A stretch of DNA of 64,000 bases. It comes from a virus. The number at the start of each line of letters is the position of its first letter. Positions within the stretch are counted from its first letter, which is position 1. Below are positions 33,103-40,348 of the stretch, one piece after another. The stretch is from positions 1 to 64,000 of IMG/VR virus record IMGVR_UViG_3300049215_000802; one strand, written 5' to 3'. The notes under the pieces are model-generated. The model saw only the letters and a list, made by a program, of their open reading frames with translations. It did not search any database and was not told the DNA's origin. Both the position numbers and the translations under genes were made by a program.

Positions 33103-33449
33103 CCACCAGAGTTCGCGTTTGCAACCAGGACCACCCCGATGACGTACTTGGTCGTATCAGTGCCTGGCGTCAGCGCGACTGCCTGGCCGGAGGCGTTCGG
33201 TCCGATCTGGTTGCCGATGGCCAGTGCCGCGCCGGCCTGCACCTTGGAGACGCCTCCGAAAGCAATCTCGGCCGCATCGTTGTTAGCCGGCGTGTTCTGG
33301 AGAACGCCGATCGGCACATCGGTCGTCGCGGCGCAGAGCACAGCATTTCCGTTGCTGTCGAGCTTGACCAACTTGTACTGGTTGGCCGCCGCCGACAGGT
33401 CCGCTCCAGCCTTCAGCGTGAAGGTCTGAAGTCCAACTTCGTAGGCCAT
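33054..33449 (-). CDS. Capsid decoration protein (DUF2190-like)
   Basis: This 131-residue protein starts YEVGLQTFTLKAGADLSAAA and continues with DVPIGVLQNTPANNDAAEIA and an AIGNQIGPNASGQAVAL segment, all typical of the DUF2190 decoration family encoded before capsid genes. GGAGG precedes the ATG. Its 3' end is convergent with, and overlaps, the HNH gene. Confidence 0.88.
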   Translation of the reverse strand: MAYEVGLQTFTLKAGADLSAAANQYKLVKLDSNGNAVLCAATTDVPIGVLQNTPANNDAAEIAFGGVSKVQAGAALAIGNQIGPNASGQAVALTPGTDTTKYVIGVVLVANANSGGYVTALINSASPHRAA

Positions 33450-33452
33450 CGC

Positions 33453-35420
33453 TTACCGACCTCCCCGCATCTGCTCGCTGAATCGCCGCGCCAGCGCGGG
33501 GTTGTCGCGCTGGACTCGACTGAACGCGGTGCCGTAGTCGAGTTTGTGCTCGGCCATCGCGCGCTTCACCGCGGCGTCAAACTCGGACTCGGCGTCGCCA
33601 TCCCCGCCGAATGCCTCCGAACCGCGCTCACTGAAGAGGCCCGAGGTTCGCATCTGCTCGGCGTGCGCCCGGTTCTGCTCGATCTCGTAGCGCACTTCCT
33701 CGGAATCCTCGCCAAATGCCTTGGCGAGCTTCTTCAGGTGGCCGACGTGCTTGGCGGTATCGCCGATCCAGCGGATGCCGTTCGCGGAATTGCGACCGAG
33801 GACTTCATCGGTGAATCGCTTCGTCTGCGCCTCGTCGGTCATCGTGGCCAGTCGATCCGTCGCGGCCTTCAGCTCCGCGGCCTGCTTCGCCGACTCCGCC
33901 GCCTGCTTTTCGAGCTGCTCTTTGAAGGCTTTGTTCTGAGCCTCCATCTCGGCGAAGCGCTTCTCACTCATCGCCTTGTCCTCGCCTCCCTCGTGATCGT
34001 GTCGATGCGCCTCCGGGTGTCCGTCGCCCTGCGGCACGTCACCGCCGTGATCGTGCTCGTGCGAGTGGGTTTCATCCCCGTGGCTGTGCTCGTGGGTATG
34101 GCTGTAGTCCTCGGCCGCGCGGCGCTGCTGCGTTGGCATAGTCGCTCCTTTCGATTGGATGGGTAACCAGGTCCGCGGCGTCGCCGTTTCGCCGGCAGCC
34201 AACGGCCGTAAGACGCTCTCTTTGAAAAAGGGGCGCGTGGTGAGTGCCCCGCCAATCACCACGTCGCGGTAGGTCTTGGTCGTCGCCGGGTCCGTCCAGT
34301 CGTCGTACCATTCCGGTGAGACAAACTTGTAGCGGTTTGCCTCGAGGAACGACCGCCCCCGATCGGTCCACTCGACCATCGCGTCGACGGACCCGTCCGG
34401 ATTCTGCGAAAGCTGCTTGACCCAGCCGACTGCGCCGCTGAGCTTCGTCTGGTGCTCGGCGTCCAGCGGCACTTGCTTCTGGTAGATCCCGGCGTTGAAG
34501 TTCTTGACGAAGTTCGCCAACCGCTCCGGCGTGAGCCGAATCTCGCCATAGCTTGGGTGCGTGTACCGCCCTGGCATCGGCAGAAAGGGGATCCGCGTAG
34601 GCGCGTCGGCGAAGCAAAGACGCTCGGTAGACTCCTTGAAAGTTCGCTCGCGGTAGACGTTCTCGCGACTATGGAAGAGGTCGCACACACCGTTCGGATC
34701 GATCGAGCCTTCCACGAGCGTGCAGGTCGCGCCACAGAAAAACCGGCAGCCACTGCACGCCTGGTCCGGATCCGTCGACGCACGGTAATGAACAGCAGGA
34801 TCATCTTTCCGCAGATGCGGCTCGTCACCCTCTTCCTGCTCGCCCATCCACTCAGCACTTTGACGTGCATCCGATCGCGCTCTCCCGCCGGCGTGCGCGC
34901 GCGCCTTCCGCATTGCCTCGTCGTACTGGTCCGGTCGAACCATCCCGCGCAGGTGCTCGATCATCTTGGTCAGAAATGGCCGGCCCGGCTTCTCGGCGGT
35001 TGGCTCAGCGTCTTGGTCTTCGCCTTCCTCTTCGTCGTCCTCGTCATCATCCTGGCCATCACCCATCGGCTCGGCCCGCACAGCGCCCAGCGGCGCATTG
35101 ACGTGGACCTGGGTAAGTGTCGGTTCGGCCGCCTTCAGCGCCTCCGGCATCTCATCGTCTTTGGCATCCGGGTGGAACTTCTTCCACGCTGCGCGTACTT
35201 TGGCGACGACTTTGGAACGATCGGCGTCGGGGATCTCGGCCTTCTCGCCACGGTAACCCGGTCCGAGAGCGGCGGCAGCTCCGCCGACGTGCTCGGCATC
35301 GTCAATGCGGAGCTTCCACGTGCTCGACTTGGTCGGATCAGGCACGTAGGCGTAGTGCTCGGCGGGGTGCTCCCCGTCCGCTTCTTTCTTGGTGACCCGC
35401 TCCGCCATTCGCGTCGGCAT
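33453..35420 (-). CDS. Prohead protease (Mu I-like) fused to scaffold
   Basis: The protein has 655 residues. An N-terminal domain (HPAEHYAYVPDPTKSSTWKL) resembles DUF6582. An acidic linker, a Cys cluster (CSGCRFFCGATC) and a Mu I-type protease follow (PLDAEHQTKLSGAVGWVKQL, then DRGRSFLEANRYKFVSPEWY, then GGALTTRPFF). A His/Asp/Glu-rich segment (HTHEHSHGDETHSHEHDHGG) leads into a coiled-coil scaffold with a Lys/Arg-rich end. The ATG at 35420 has GGAGAGG upstream. It would build and mature the procapsid. Confidence 0.82.
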   Translation of the reverse strand: MPTRMAERVTKKEADGEHPAEHYAYVPDPTKSSTWKLRIDDAEHVGGAAAALGPGYRGEKAEIPDADRSKVVAKVRAAWKKFHPDAKDDEMPEALKAAEPTLTQVHVNAPLGAVRAEPMGDGQDDDEDDEEEGEDQDAEPTAEKPGRPFLTKMIEHLRGMVRPDQYDEAMRKARAHAGGRARSDARQSAEWMGEQEEGDEPHLRKDDPAVHYRASTDPDQACSGCRFFCGATCTLVEGSIDPNGVCDLFHSRENVYRERTFKESTERLCFADAPTRIPFLPMPGRYTHPSYGEIRLTPERLANFVKNFNAGIYQKQVPLDAEHQTKLSGAVGWVKQLSQNPDGSVDAMVEWTDRGRSFLEANRYKFVSPEWYDDWTDPATTKTYRDVVIGGALTTRPFFKESVLRPLAAGETATPRTWLPIQSKGATMPTQQRRAAEDYSHTHEHSHGDETHSHEHDHGGDVPQGDGHPEAHRHDHEGGEDKAMSEKRFAEMEAQNKAFKEQLEKQAAESAKQAAELKAATDRLATMTDEAQTKRFTDEVLGRNSANGIRWIGDTAKHVGHLKKLAKAFGEDSEEVRYEIEQNRAHAEQMRTSGLFSERGSEAFGGDGDAESEFDAAVKRAMAEHKLDYGTAFSRVQRDNPALARRFSEQMRGGR

Positions 35421-35538
35421 CAGCCTCTCCATCGGCTTGAAACTTGGACAAAACAAAAACGGCGAGCCACTTGCCGAAGCAAGCAACTCGCCGTTCTACT
35501 GACCTAGGCGACAGGTGGTATTCAATTTCGATGGAATC

Positions 35539-35611
35539 AGCCGGTGGCGCGGAATCGAACCCGCTACCCACCGCTTACAAGGCGGTTGCTCTACCGATGA
35601 GCTACACCGGC
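35539..35611 (-). tRNA. tRNA-Thr (anticodon TGT), with irregular T-arm
   Basis: The acceptor stem GCCGGTG/CACCGGC is perfect. The D-arm reads TAGCTCATCGGTAGAGC, and the anticodon stem ACCGC/GCGGT encloses CTTGTAA. The T-arm GCGGGTTCGATTCCGCGC does not form five regular pairs. A one-base bulge or shift is needed, so the gene may be degenerating or unusual. CCA is not encoded. Confidence 0.75.
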
Positions 35612-35620
35612 CTATCCCGG

Positions 35621-35694
35621 TTGCGGGAGGCGGATTTGGACCGCCGACCTTCGGGTTATGAGCCCGATGAGCTGCCAGACTGCTCCATCCCGCT
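35621..35694 (-). tRNA. Initiator-type tRNA-Met (anticodon CAT)
   Basis: The anticodon stem carries the three G-C pairs typical of initiators (CGGGCTCATAACCCG). The first acceptor pair is an A-A mismatch (AGCGGGA/TCCCGCA), also an initiator hallmark. The T-arm is GGCGGTCCAAATCCGCC. CCA is not encoded. It lies nine bases upstream of the tRNA-Thr gene. Confidence 0.85.
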
Positions 35695-35701
35695 AATTCC
35701 T

Positions 35702-35731
35702 ACCCTAACATTTGTTCGAGAGGCTTGTCAA
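35702..35731 (-). promoter_or_regulatory. Promoter of the tRNA pair
   Basis: On the minus strand a perfect TTGACA (35726-35731) is followed after 18 bases by TAGGGT (35702-35707), eight bases before the initiator tRNA. It could drive the tRNAs and the protease-scaffold gene behind them. Confidence 0.55.
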
Positions 35732-35746
35732 TAGTCTGAACGAAAC

Positions 35747-35935
35747 TCACTCCCGCACGTCGCGTTGGCTCTCGGGTCGCCACATCACCTGCTCGGGTCG
35801 GCCCGTTCGCCGGTTCAACACGACGATCACGGTTACGCGCGCCAGGTCGATATCGCCGTCAATCTCTTCCTGACGACGATCCAGTTCATCGCAAATAGCC
35901 CCGCGGATACCGTCGGTGCGGCTCCTCGTCGCCAT
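35747..35935 (-). CDS. Small hypothetical head-module protein
   Basis: This 62-residue charged protein has a helix (RGAICDELDRRQEEIDGDID) followed by a beta strand (VTVIVVLNRRTGRP). Its ATG directly follows the TGA of the head morphogenesis gene. Function unknown. Confidence 0.6.
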   Translation of the reverse strand: MATRSRTDGIRGAICDELDRRQEEIDGDIDLARVTVIVVLNRRTGRPEQVMWRPESQRDVRE

Positions 35936-37027
35936 TCAGGAATCTGCCTCACCGTTGGTAATCCCGGCTGTACAACGACATCGCGGGTGTCCGGGGGGCA
36001 TCATCACCGGTCCGTACATCGTGCTAAACGGCTGATCCCACGGAACCACTTGCCCGGCGGCTGCACGACATCCATCGCACGTGCGACCGTCTCCCGTGTC
36101 GATCCAGACTTTGCGCGCTAACTTCGGCAACAGTCCCTGATCGACTGCCTGCGACCACAGTAGCCACGTTCCCTGGTTCGCCGCGCCGAGAAGCTCCGTC
36201 CGTGCGATCGTCTCGGCCCGTTCGCGGATCAGGCGCCGGCGGTAGCCGTCCACCAACTGATCGATGCGATCGGCACTCAGTCCGGTGCGCTGCAGCCTCG
36301 GGATTTGGTTGCGGCGCATTCCGCCGCGGAGCAACCGTTCGATATCGGTCTGGCTCAAGCCGGCCAGCGGATCGGTCCCTTTGCCGGCCAGCCACGCCCG
36401 ATAGTTGTAGACAGCGTTCGCACCGCGGTCGGTCAATCCAATCGTCGCACGAAGTAGTCGTGCTGTCTCCGCCGGCGTCACGCCATCCTGAAAGGCACGT
36501 CGCATCAACATGCGGATCGTCGAGCGGGTGTCCTCCGTAATCTCGCGGACCAACTCGCCCGCACTGCCGTCAATCCACGCCAACGACTGGGGATTCACCA
36601 GGTCAAAACGAGCAACAAAACGCCCGACCGGTTCAGGACTCGAGAGCCCGGTCACCTTTGGTGCGCGCGGTGGCGGTGGCGGCAAGAGCGTCAACTGGGC
36701 CCGTAACTGCTGGTAGAGTGCCCGCGCCGCCACATCGCCGGCCGCAGGAATGACGTCGGCGAGCACCTCGCGCGCCGCTTCTAGGACAGTCGAGGTGAAG
36801 TCCTCCCACGCAATCGCGTCGAGAGCCGCGTTGATATCGTGGGATTGAACCGCATCCGTGAGATCGCCGTCGTCGACGTCGTCGCCCAGCCCCATCAGTG
36901 TTGATTCGAGGGTATCGGTCAGGTCGGGCACCTGCGCATCGGCGAGATCCAGCGTCGCTTGCACGTCGGGCGCGATGGGCTCGTCGAAGCGACGGAGCTG
37001 GGGAAGACGCGCGACGAAGCGAATCAC
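35936..37027 (-). CDS. Phage head morphogenesis protein (SPP1 gp7/Mu F-like)
   Basis: This 363-residue protein ends with the diagnostic segment: ERAETIARTELLGAANQGTW, then KVWIDTGDGRTCDGCRAAAG, then MMPPGHPRCRCTAG. The Cys-x2-Cys and HPRCRC residues are the usual metal-binding set. The GTG at 37027 was chosen because an upstream extension in the same frame belongs to the next gene in another frame. It acts in early procapsid assembly. Confidence 0.88.
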   Translation of the reverse strand: MIRFVARLPQLRRFDEPIAPDVQATLDLADAQVPDLTDTLESTLMGLGDDVDDGDLTDAVQSHDINAALDAIAWEDFTSTVLEAAREVLADVIPAAGDVAARALYQQLRAQLTLLPPPPPRAPKVTGLSSPEPVGRFVARFDLVNPQSLAWIDGSAGELVREITEDTRSTIRMLMRRAFQDGVTPAETARLLRATIGLTDRGANAVYNYRAWLAGKGTDPLAGLSQTDIERLLRGGMRRNQIPRLQRTGLSADRIDQLVDGYRRRLIRERAETIARTELLGAANQGTWLLWSQAVDQGLLPKLARKVWIDTGDGRTCDGCRAAAGQVVPWDQPFSTMYGPVMMPPGHPRCRCTAGITNGEADS

Positions 37028-37031
37028 CGAG

Positions 37032-37307
37032 TTAGGCTTTCTCGATCCAATGCCAGGTGCCGTGTTTGTGGCTATCGTCGTGGAGAACCGATGTCTTCCA
37101 AACGGCCGCCAGGAACCCATCGACGGGCATGGTCGCGTAATCGTTCGTGCCGTCGACGAAAACAGCCAGTTGGCAGCAGCCGTTTTCTGGCGGGTGCCCA
37201 TTGTGGTCGCGCCACACGCGTACGACGATCGCCGGCCGATGCTGACCGGGGTTTCGGCCGTCATTCATCACAAAGTGAACGATGCGACCTTCCGTGAGAC
37301 CTTCCAT
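37032..37307 (-). CDS. Hypothetical small phage protein
   Basis: This 91-residue protein has a beta-rich, His/Trp-rich sequence (EGRIVHFVMNDGRNPGQHRP, then FVDGTNDYATM, then HGTWHWIEK), of a type common in phage genomes without known function. The ATG at 37307 has AGGAG seven bases upstream. Confidence 0.65.
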   Translation of the reverse strand: MEGLTEGRIVHFVMNDGRNPGQHRPAIVVRVWRDHNGHPPENGCCQLAVFVDGTNDYATMPVDGFLAAVWKTSVLHDDSHKHGTWHWIEKA

Positions 37308-37317
37308 TTCCACTCTC

Positions 37318-37443
37318 CTAGTTCTTACTCACCAACCGTCGCTGAACCACCTTCGCCGTTGGCGTCTCGATCGTCAGACACCGCACGCTATAGCCACGGG
37401 CATAGGCGGCGTTGAGGAAGCGAAGCGAGTACCGATACCACAT
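37318..37443 (-). CDS. 41-residue hypothetical protein
   Basis: The ORF runs ATG to TAG and encodes a basic, folded-looking peptide (MWYRYSLRFLNAAYARGYSV, then RCLTIETPTAKVV). It fills the gap between two operon genes and ends ten bases before the next ATG, so it is probably translated. Function unknown. Confidence 0.5.
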   Translation of the reverse strand: MWYRYSLRFLNAAYARGYSVRCLTIETPTAKVVQRRLVSKN

Positions 37444-37464
37444 CGAGAGCCCTATTTCCTTCCC

Positions 37465-37731
37465 CTACGACCCTGGATAGACGAAGCGACATCGCCCAAA
37501 CTGGTACGAGTTTGCGCCGTAGACTTGGCTCTCGCAGGCTTCGTACGTTTCCCGTGCCTCGATCTGTGCGATCTCATCCGGGTCAACAGTGACGAACATG
37601 CCGTCAGGTATCGGTGTCGCCATGTCAGGCGAAGCGGCCGGCGAAGCCAACCCAAACACAACCAGCGCGGCAACCAAGAAGATCGCCGCGACAAGCCAGG
37701 TCAGGCAGCCCAGACAACTACGCGTCAACAC
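37465..37731 (-). CDS. Small membrane-anchored protein
   Basis: This 88-residue protein has a hydrophobic helix at residues about 8-27 (GCLTWLVAAIFLVAALVVFG) and a soluble acidic domain with two cysteines. The GTG at 37731 overlaps the end of the gene upstream by seven bases. It may be an inner-membrane superinfection or lysogenic-conversion protein. That is only a guess. Confidence 0.5.
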   Translation of the reverse strand: MLTRSCLGCLTWLVAAIFLVAALVVFGLASPAASPDMATPIPDGMFVTVDPDEIAQIEARETYEACESQVYGANSYQFGRCRFVYPGS

Positions 37732-38018
37732 AGAGGTGCGCCCACCTGGAACAGGGCAAGCAATCGTTCCTGGATCGCATCGACCGAGACAATCGGCCCG
37801 GGCATAACCGCTTGCACCTCTGCGGGAGTAAGCTTGAACCACTTGCCGTCGTAGCCGCTTTCGTCATCCCGGTAGACGATGACCAGAACCTTGATCAATG
37901 CCCCTTCCGGTTTCGACCAGATCGCCTTTTTGGTCAGAGGATCACACCCGTGGAATGCCCACACCTCGTTATCGGTCGGTGGCTTGAATGTCCAGATCGT
38001 CGGCTCCATTGCTTCCAT
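37725..38018 (-). CDS. Hypothetical small protein
   Basis: This 97-residue protein contains IWTFKPPTDNEVWAFHGCDP and LIKVLVIVYRDDESGYDGKW. Its ATG overlaps the preceding stop as TAATG, supporting the start at 38018. No family is recognised. Confidence 0.55.
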   Translation of the reverse strand: MEAMEPTIWTFKPPTDNEVWAFHGCDPLTKKAIWSKPEGALIKVLVIVYRDDESGYDGKWFKLTPAEVQAVMPGPIVSVDAIQERLLALFQVGAPLC

Positions 38019-38143
38019 TAGTGACACCCCACCGCGCAGAATCCAAACGTCTGGGTGAACGTCGTCACGAGGATGGCTACTCCGAGCGCGATCGTGATCA
38101 GTAGCTCGGGTGGTGGATCGTACCAGTCAAAGCGGTCGTTCAC
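38018..38143 (-). CDS. 41-residue membrane peptide
   Basis: The GTG at 38143 overlaps the preceding stop as GTGA. The peptide has a short polar start (VNDRFDWYDPPPE) and one transmembrane segment (LLITIALGVAILVTTFTQTF), ending in a Cys-x3-Cys tail. Strict coupling on both sides indicates real translation. Confidence 0.6.
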   Translation of the reverse strand: MNDRFDWYDPPPELLITIALGVAILVTTFTQTFGFCAVGCH

Positions 38144-38649
38144 GTCGCGGCTACCAGTCCATACGGCGTTGAGCTGGCCGTCGCCCGAAACCCGAACAGG
38201 CCGAGCAAACGAGACCAGATCGGTCGCGGTGGGAAGTAGGCGAAGTTGTGAGAGATCACGAAGTCGGTGGCCTTGGTGGTCGCACGAATCGCGCAATCAC
38301 CCGATTCCATTCGCATCGTGCAAGACGCTACCCCGACCTTTGGCCCATCAAGCAGGATCGCGGAGCCAGTTCCGCGATAGATCAGTTCGGTTCCGTTGCC
38401 AATCAGGATCACGTTGCCAGCGAGCTTGATCGTTCGAGACAAGACATAACGGCCTGCGGCCAGAGTGATCGTGCCGCCCTTGTCGATCTGCGCTTGCAAC
38501 CAGTCGGTAATGTCGATCAGGCGATCCGTATCGATTAGCCGATACTGTTCGGCCGTCGCGGCCCGGGCCTGCGGCGTGCCGACTGTCGTAAGAGTCGCTC
38601 CCAGAAGGGCAACACCCATCCCGGCGATGAAGCGTCGTCGACTAGCCAT
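38140..38649 (-). CDS. Exported pectate-lyase-like protein with twin-arginine signal
   Basis: This 169-residue protein begins with an Arg-rich Tat-type signal (MASRRRFIAGMGVALLGATL, cleavage near PQARA). A short beta-helix cap follows (ITDWLQAQIDKGGTITLAAG, then YVLSRTIKLAGNVILIGNGT). It is much shorter than a full beta-helix enzyme. The gene lies between portal and head morphogenesis genes, an odd place for an exported protein. Confidence 0.65.
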   Translation of the reverse strand: MASRRRFIAGMGVALLGATLTTVGTPQARAATAEQYRLIDTDRLIDITDWLQAQIDKGGTITLAAGRYVLSRTIKLAGNVILIGNGTELIYRGTGSAILLDGPKVGVASCTMRMESGDCAIRATTKATDFVISHNFAYFPPRPIWSRLLGLFGFRATASSTPYGLVAAT

Positions 38650-38829
38650 TTACGGCTTCCTCCGTTCCCGAATCACCTGCAACTGCTCAGCGTGTTGATC
38701 GGCATATAGCCGGAGTGCCTTGGCGAGCATGTACCCGGCTTGCTCCGGTAACTGCCGCCGTTCGTTCTCGGCGATGAGGTCGAGCAGGTCGATCTCTTCC
38801 GCCGTCACCTGAGCGTGGATGTATTTCAC
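38650..38829 (-). CDS. 59-residue hypothetical helical protein
   Basis: The ORF starts at GTG, overlapping the preceding TGA as GTGA, and ends in TAA directly before the next ATG. The product is helical and charged (TAEEIDLLDLIAENERRQLP, then AKALRLYADQHAEQLQVIRE). Gap-free coupling on both sides supports it. Function unknown. Confidence 0.65.
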   Translation of the reverse strand: MKYIHAQVTAEEIDLLDLIAENERRQLPEQAGYMLAKALRLYADQHAEQLQVIRERRKP

Positions 38830-38978
38830 TCAGCCTTCACCGAGGTCGTGTGGCAGCTACACCCGCACGATGCTTTCTTTTGGCGCGGTGGATCAATCTT
38901 CGGATCGCGCGTGCGATTGTTCGTCGATCGCGGCCCCTTCCGGTGTTGGCAAGCGTGGCAGCGTTCCGGTGCACTCAC
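38826..38978 (-). CDS. 50-residue zinc-binding-like protein
   Basis: The GTG at 38978 overlaps the portal stop as GTGA, and the TGA overlaps the next GTG the same way. The product has a CHAC knuckle near the start and a CGCSCH cluster near the end, with a basic Pro-rich middle. It is likely a small metal-binding protein. Confidence 0.65.
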   Translation of the reverse strand: MSAPERCHACQHRKGPRSTNNRTRDPKIDPPRQKKASCGCSCHTTSVKAE

Positions 38979-40345
38979 GCGCTGTCCTCCTCTTCCGTGC
39001 TCCCTTGACCACCAATGGTTTGCGCCTGGCGGTTCGGCAACGGTGAATAGCCCTCATCCGGTGGCTCCGGTAGACTAGCCACCTGCATCAGTCGCTTCTC
39101 GAGCGACCCATCCGCCGATGGGAACAACGGGAAGCCGGCTTGCGAGAGCTGCTGAATGTACATACCTAGTTCGCCGAGGTTCGGCTGCTCGATGTCGCCG
39201 TGCTCCAGAGTCGGCGTGCCGGCCGAGATGTCGCGCCCGTTCAGCAGCAGGAGCTCCGGTACGGCAAACCGATTGAATGTGCTGGCGATGATGTCGAGGA
39301 TCGAGCCGATCGCCGTCGCGAAGAGGTCGGTCTGATCAGATGACAGCGCCCACGAGCCGTGCTGGTTGCTGCCGAGTAAGAGGAATGACGCCAACATCGA
39401 GAGCGCCATCCGCGATTCGTACCGCTGGATGACCTCGTTCGCGTTGACCTGGCGCGTGCCGCCCGTGCTCAGTAGCTTGAAGTCGTAGAGCGGTTTGCCC
39501 TGGTCGTCGTACTCCATCGGCCAGACAATACCCATCTGCTCGTCGACGCGAACACCGGTCACCGTCTGCTTGATCTTCGCGAGCACGGCTTGCTGATTCG
39601 GGGTGGCGGTGCTCGACAGAAGCTCGGCCGGCACGTAGGCGATCGGCAAGCCGGCCAGGTCGCGCTCGATGCCGATCGCCTCGACCTTGCGGAGATTCGA
39701 GGCGTAATACCAGCTCGTGTACGCGCCGCGCAGGATTGAGTAGCCTTCAGGGTTATTGAGCCGGCTCGTCGTTCGAAAGAGCAGCGACTTGGCGATCGGG
39801 ATGTAGCGAATCTGGTAGTCGGGCGGCGGCAGCTGGACCATGCCACGCAGACCGCCACTTTCGTCGAAGTCCCAGTGGAGCAGTGTCTCTTGCGACCGCG
39901 GCGCAAACTTTCGCCAGCCAATCCGTCCGTCCGAATACTTGCTGTCCTGGGCCGGGTCCGCGCTCCGCCCACTGCGAATCTTGAACACTTTCTCGGACAG
40001 CTGCCAGCCAAAGCCCAGCATCGTCAGGACCTCGGCGACGGTGTCCTCCCACGTCATCGCCATATCCTCGCGACACTGCTCGACGAACTCGGCGTCGTCT
40101 TGCGCATCCGGACTCGAGCCGGCCGGCTGAACAAACCAGTCAACTTGCCGGATGAGCATCTCGATCGCGCGGAGACAGCCCGCGATGATGGGGTCGTTGT
40201 CCATCATCTCGCGGTAGATCTTGCGACCTTGGAACTGTTGGAGCTCCGGCAGCCGCTCTTCGTAGATGTACCCGGAGAACCGGGTTAAGCCGGTGTTACC
40301 GAACTCCCCCAGGTCGACGCGGGGCCGCTTCTTCTCGTCCGCCAT
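38975..40345 (-). CDS. Portal protein
   Basis: This 456-residue protein is portal-like: REMMDNDPIIAGCLRAIEML, then VDWFVQP, then EVLTMLGFGWQLSEKVFKIR, and an ARSG/QTDL-type C-terminal part (LGSNQHGSWALSSDQTDLFA). The last is typical of DUF935-family portals. GGAGG precedes the ATG. It follows the large terminase by three bases and precedes the head genes. Confidence 0.88.
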   Translation of the reverse strand: MADEKKRPRVDLGEFGNTGLTRFSGYIYEERLPELQQFQGRKIYREMMDNDPIIAGCLRAIEMLIRQVDWFVQPAGSSPDAQDDAEFVEQCREDMAMTWEDTVAEVLTMLGFGWQLSEKVFKIRSGRSADPAQDSKYSDGRIGWRKFAPRSQETLLHWDFDESGGLRGMVQLPPPDYQIRYIPIAKSLLFRTTSRLNNPEGYSILRGAYTSWYYASNLRKVEAIGIERDLAGLPIAYVPAELLSSTATPNQQAVLAKIKQTVTGVRVDEQMGIVWPMEYDDQGKPLYDFKLLSTGGTRQVNANEVIQRYESRMALSMLASFLLLGSNQHGSWALSSDQTDLFATAIGSILDIIASTFNRFAVPELLLLNGRDISAGTPTLEHGDIEQPNLGELGMYIQQLSQAGFPLFPSADGSLEKRLMQVASLPEPPDEGYSPLPNRQAQTIGGQGSTEEEDSA

Positions 40346-40348
40346 CTG

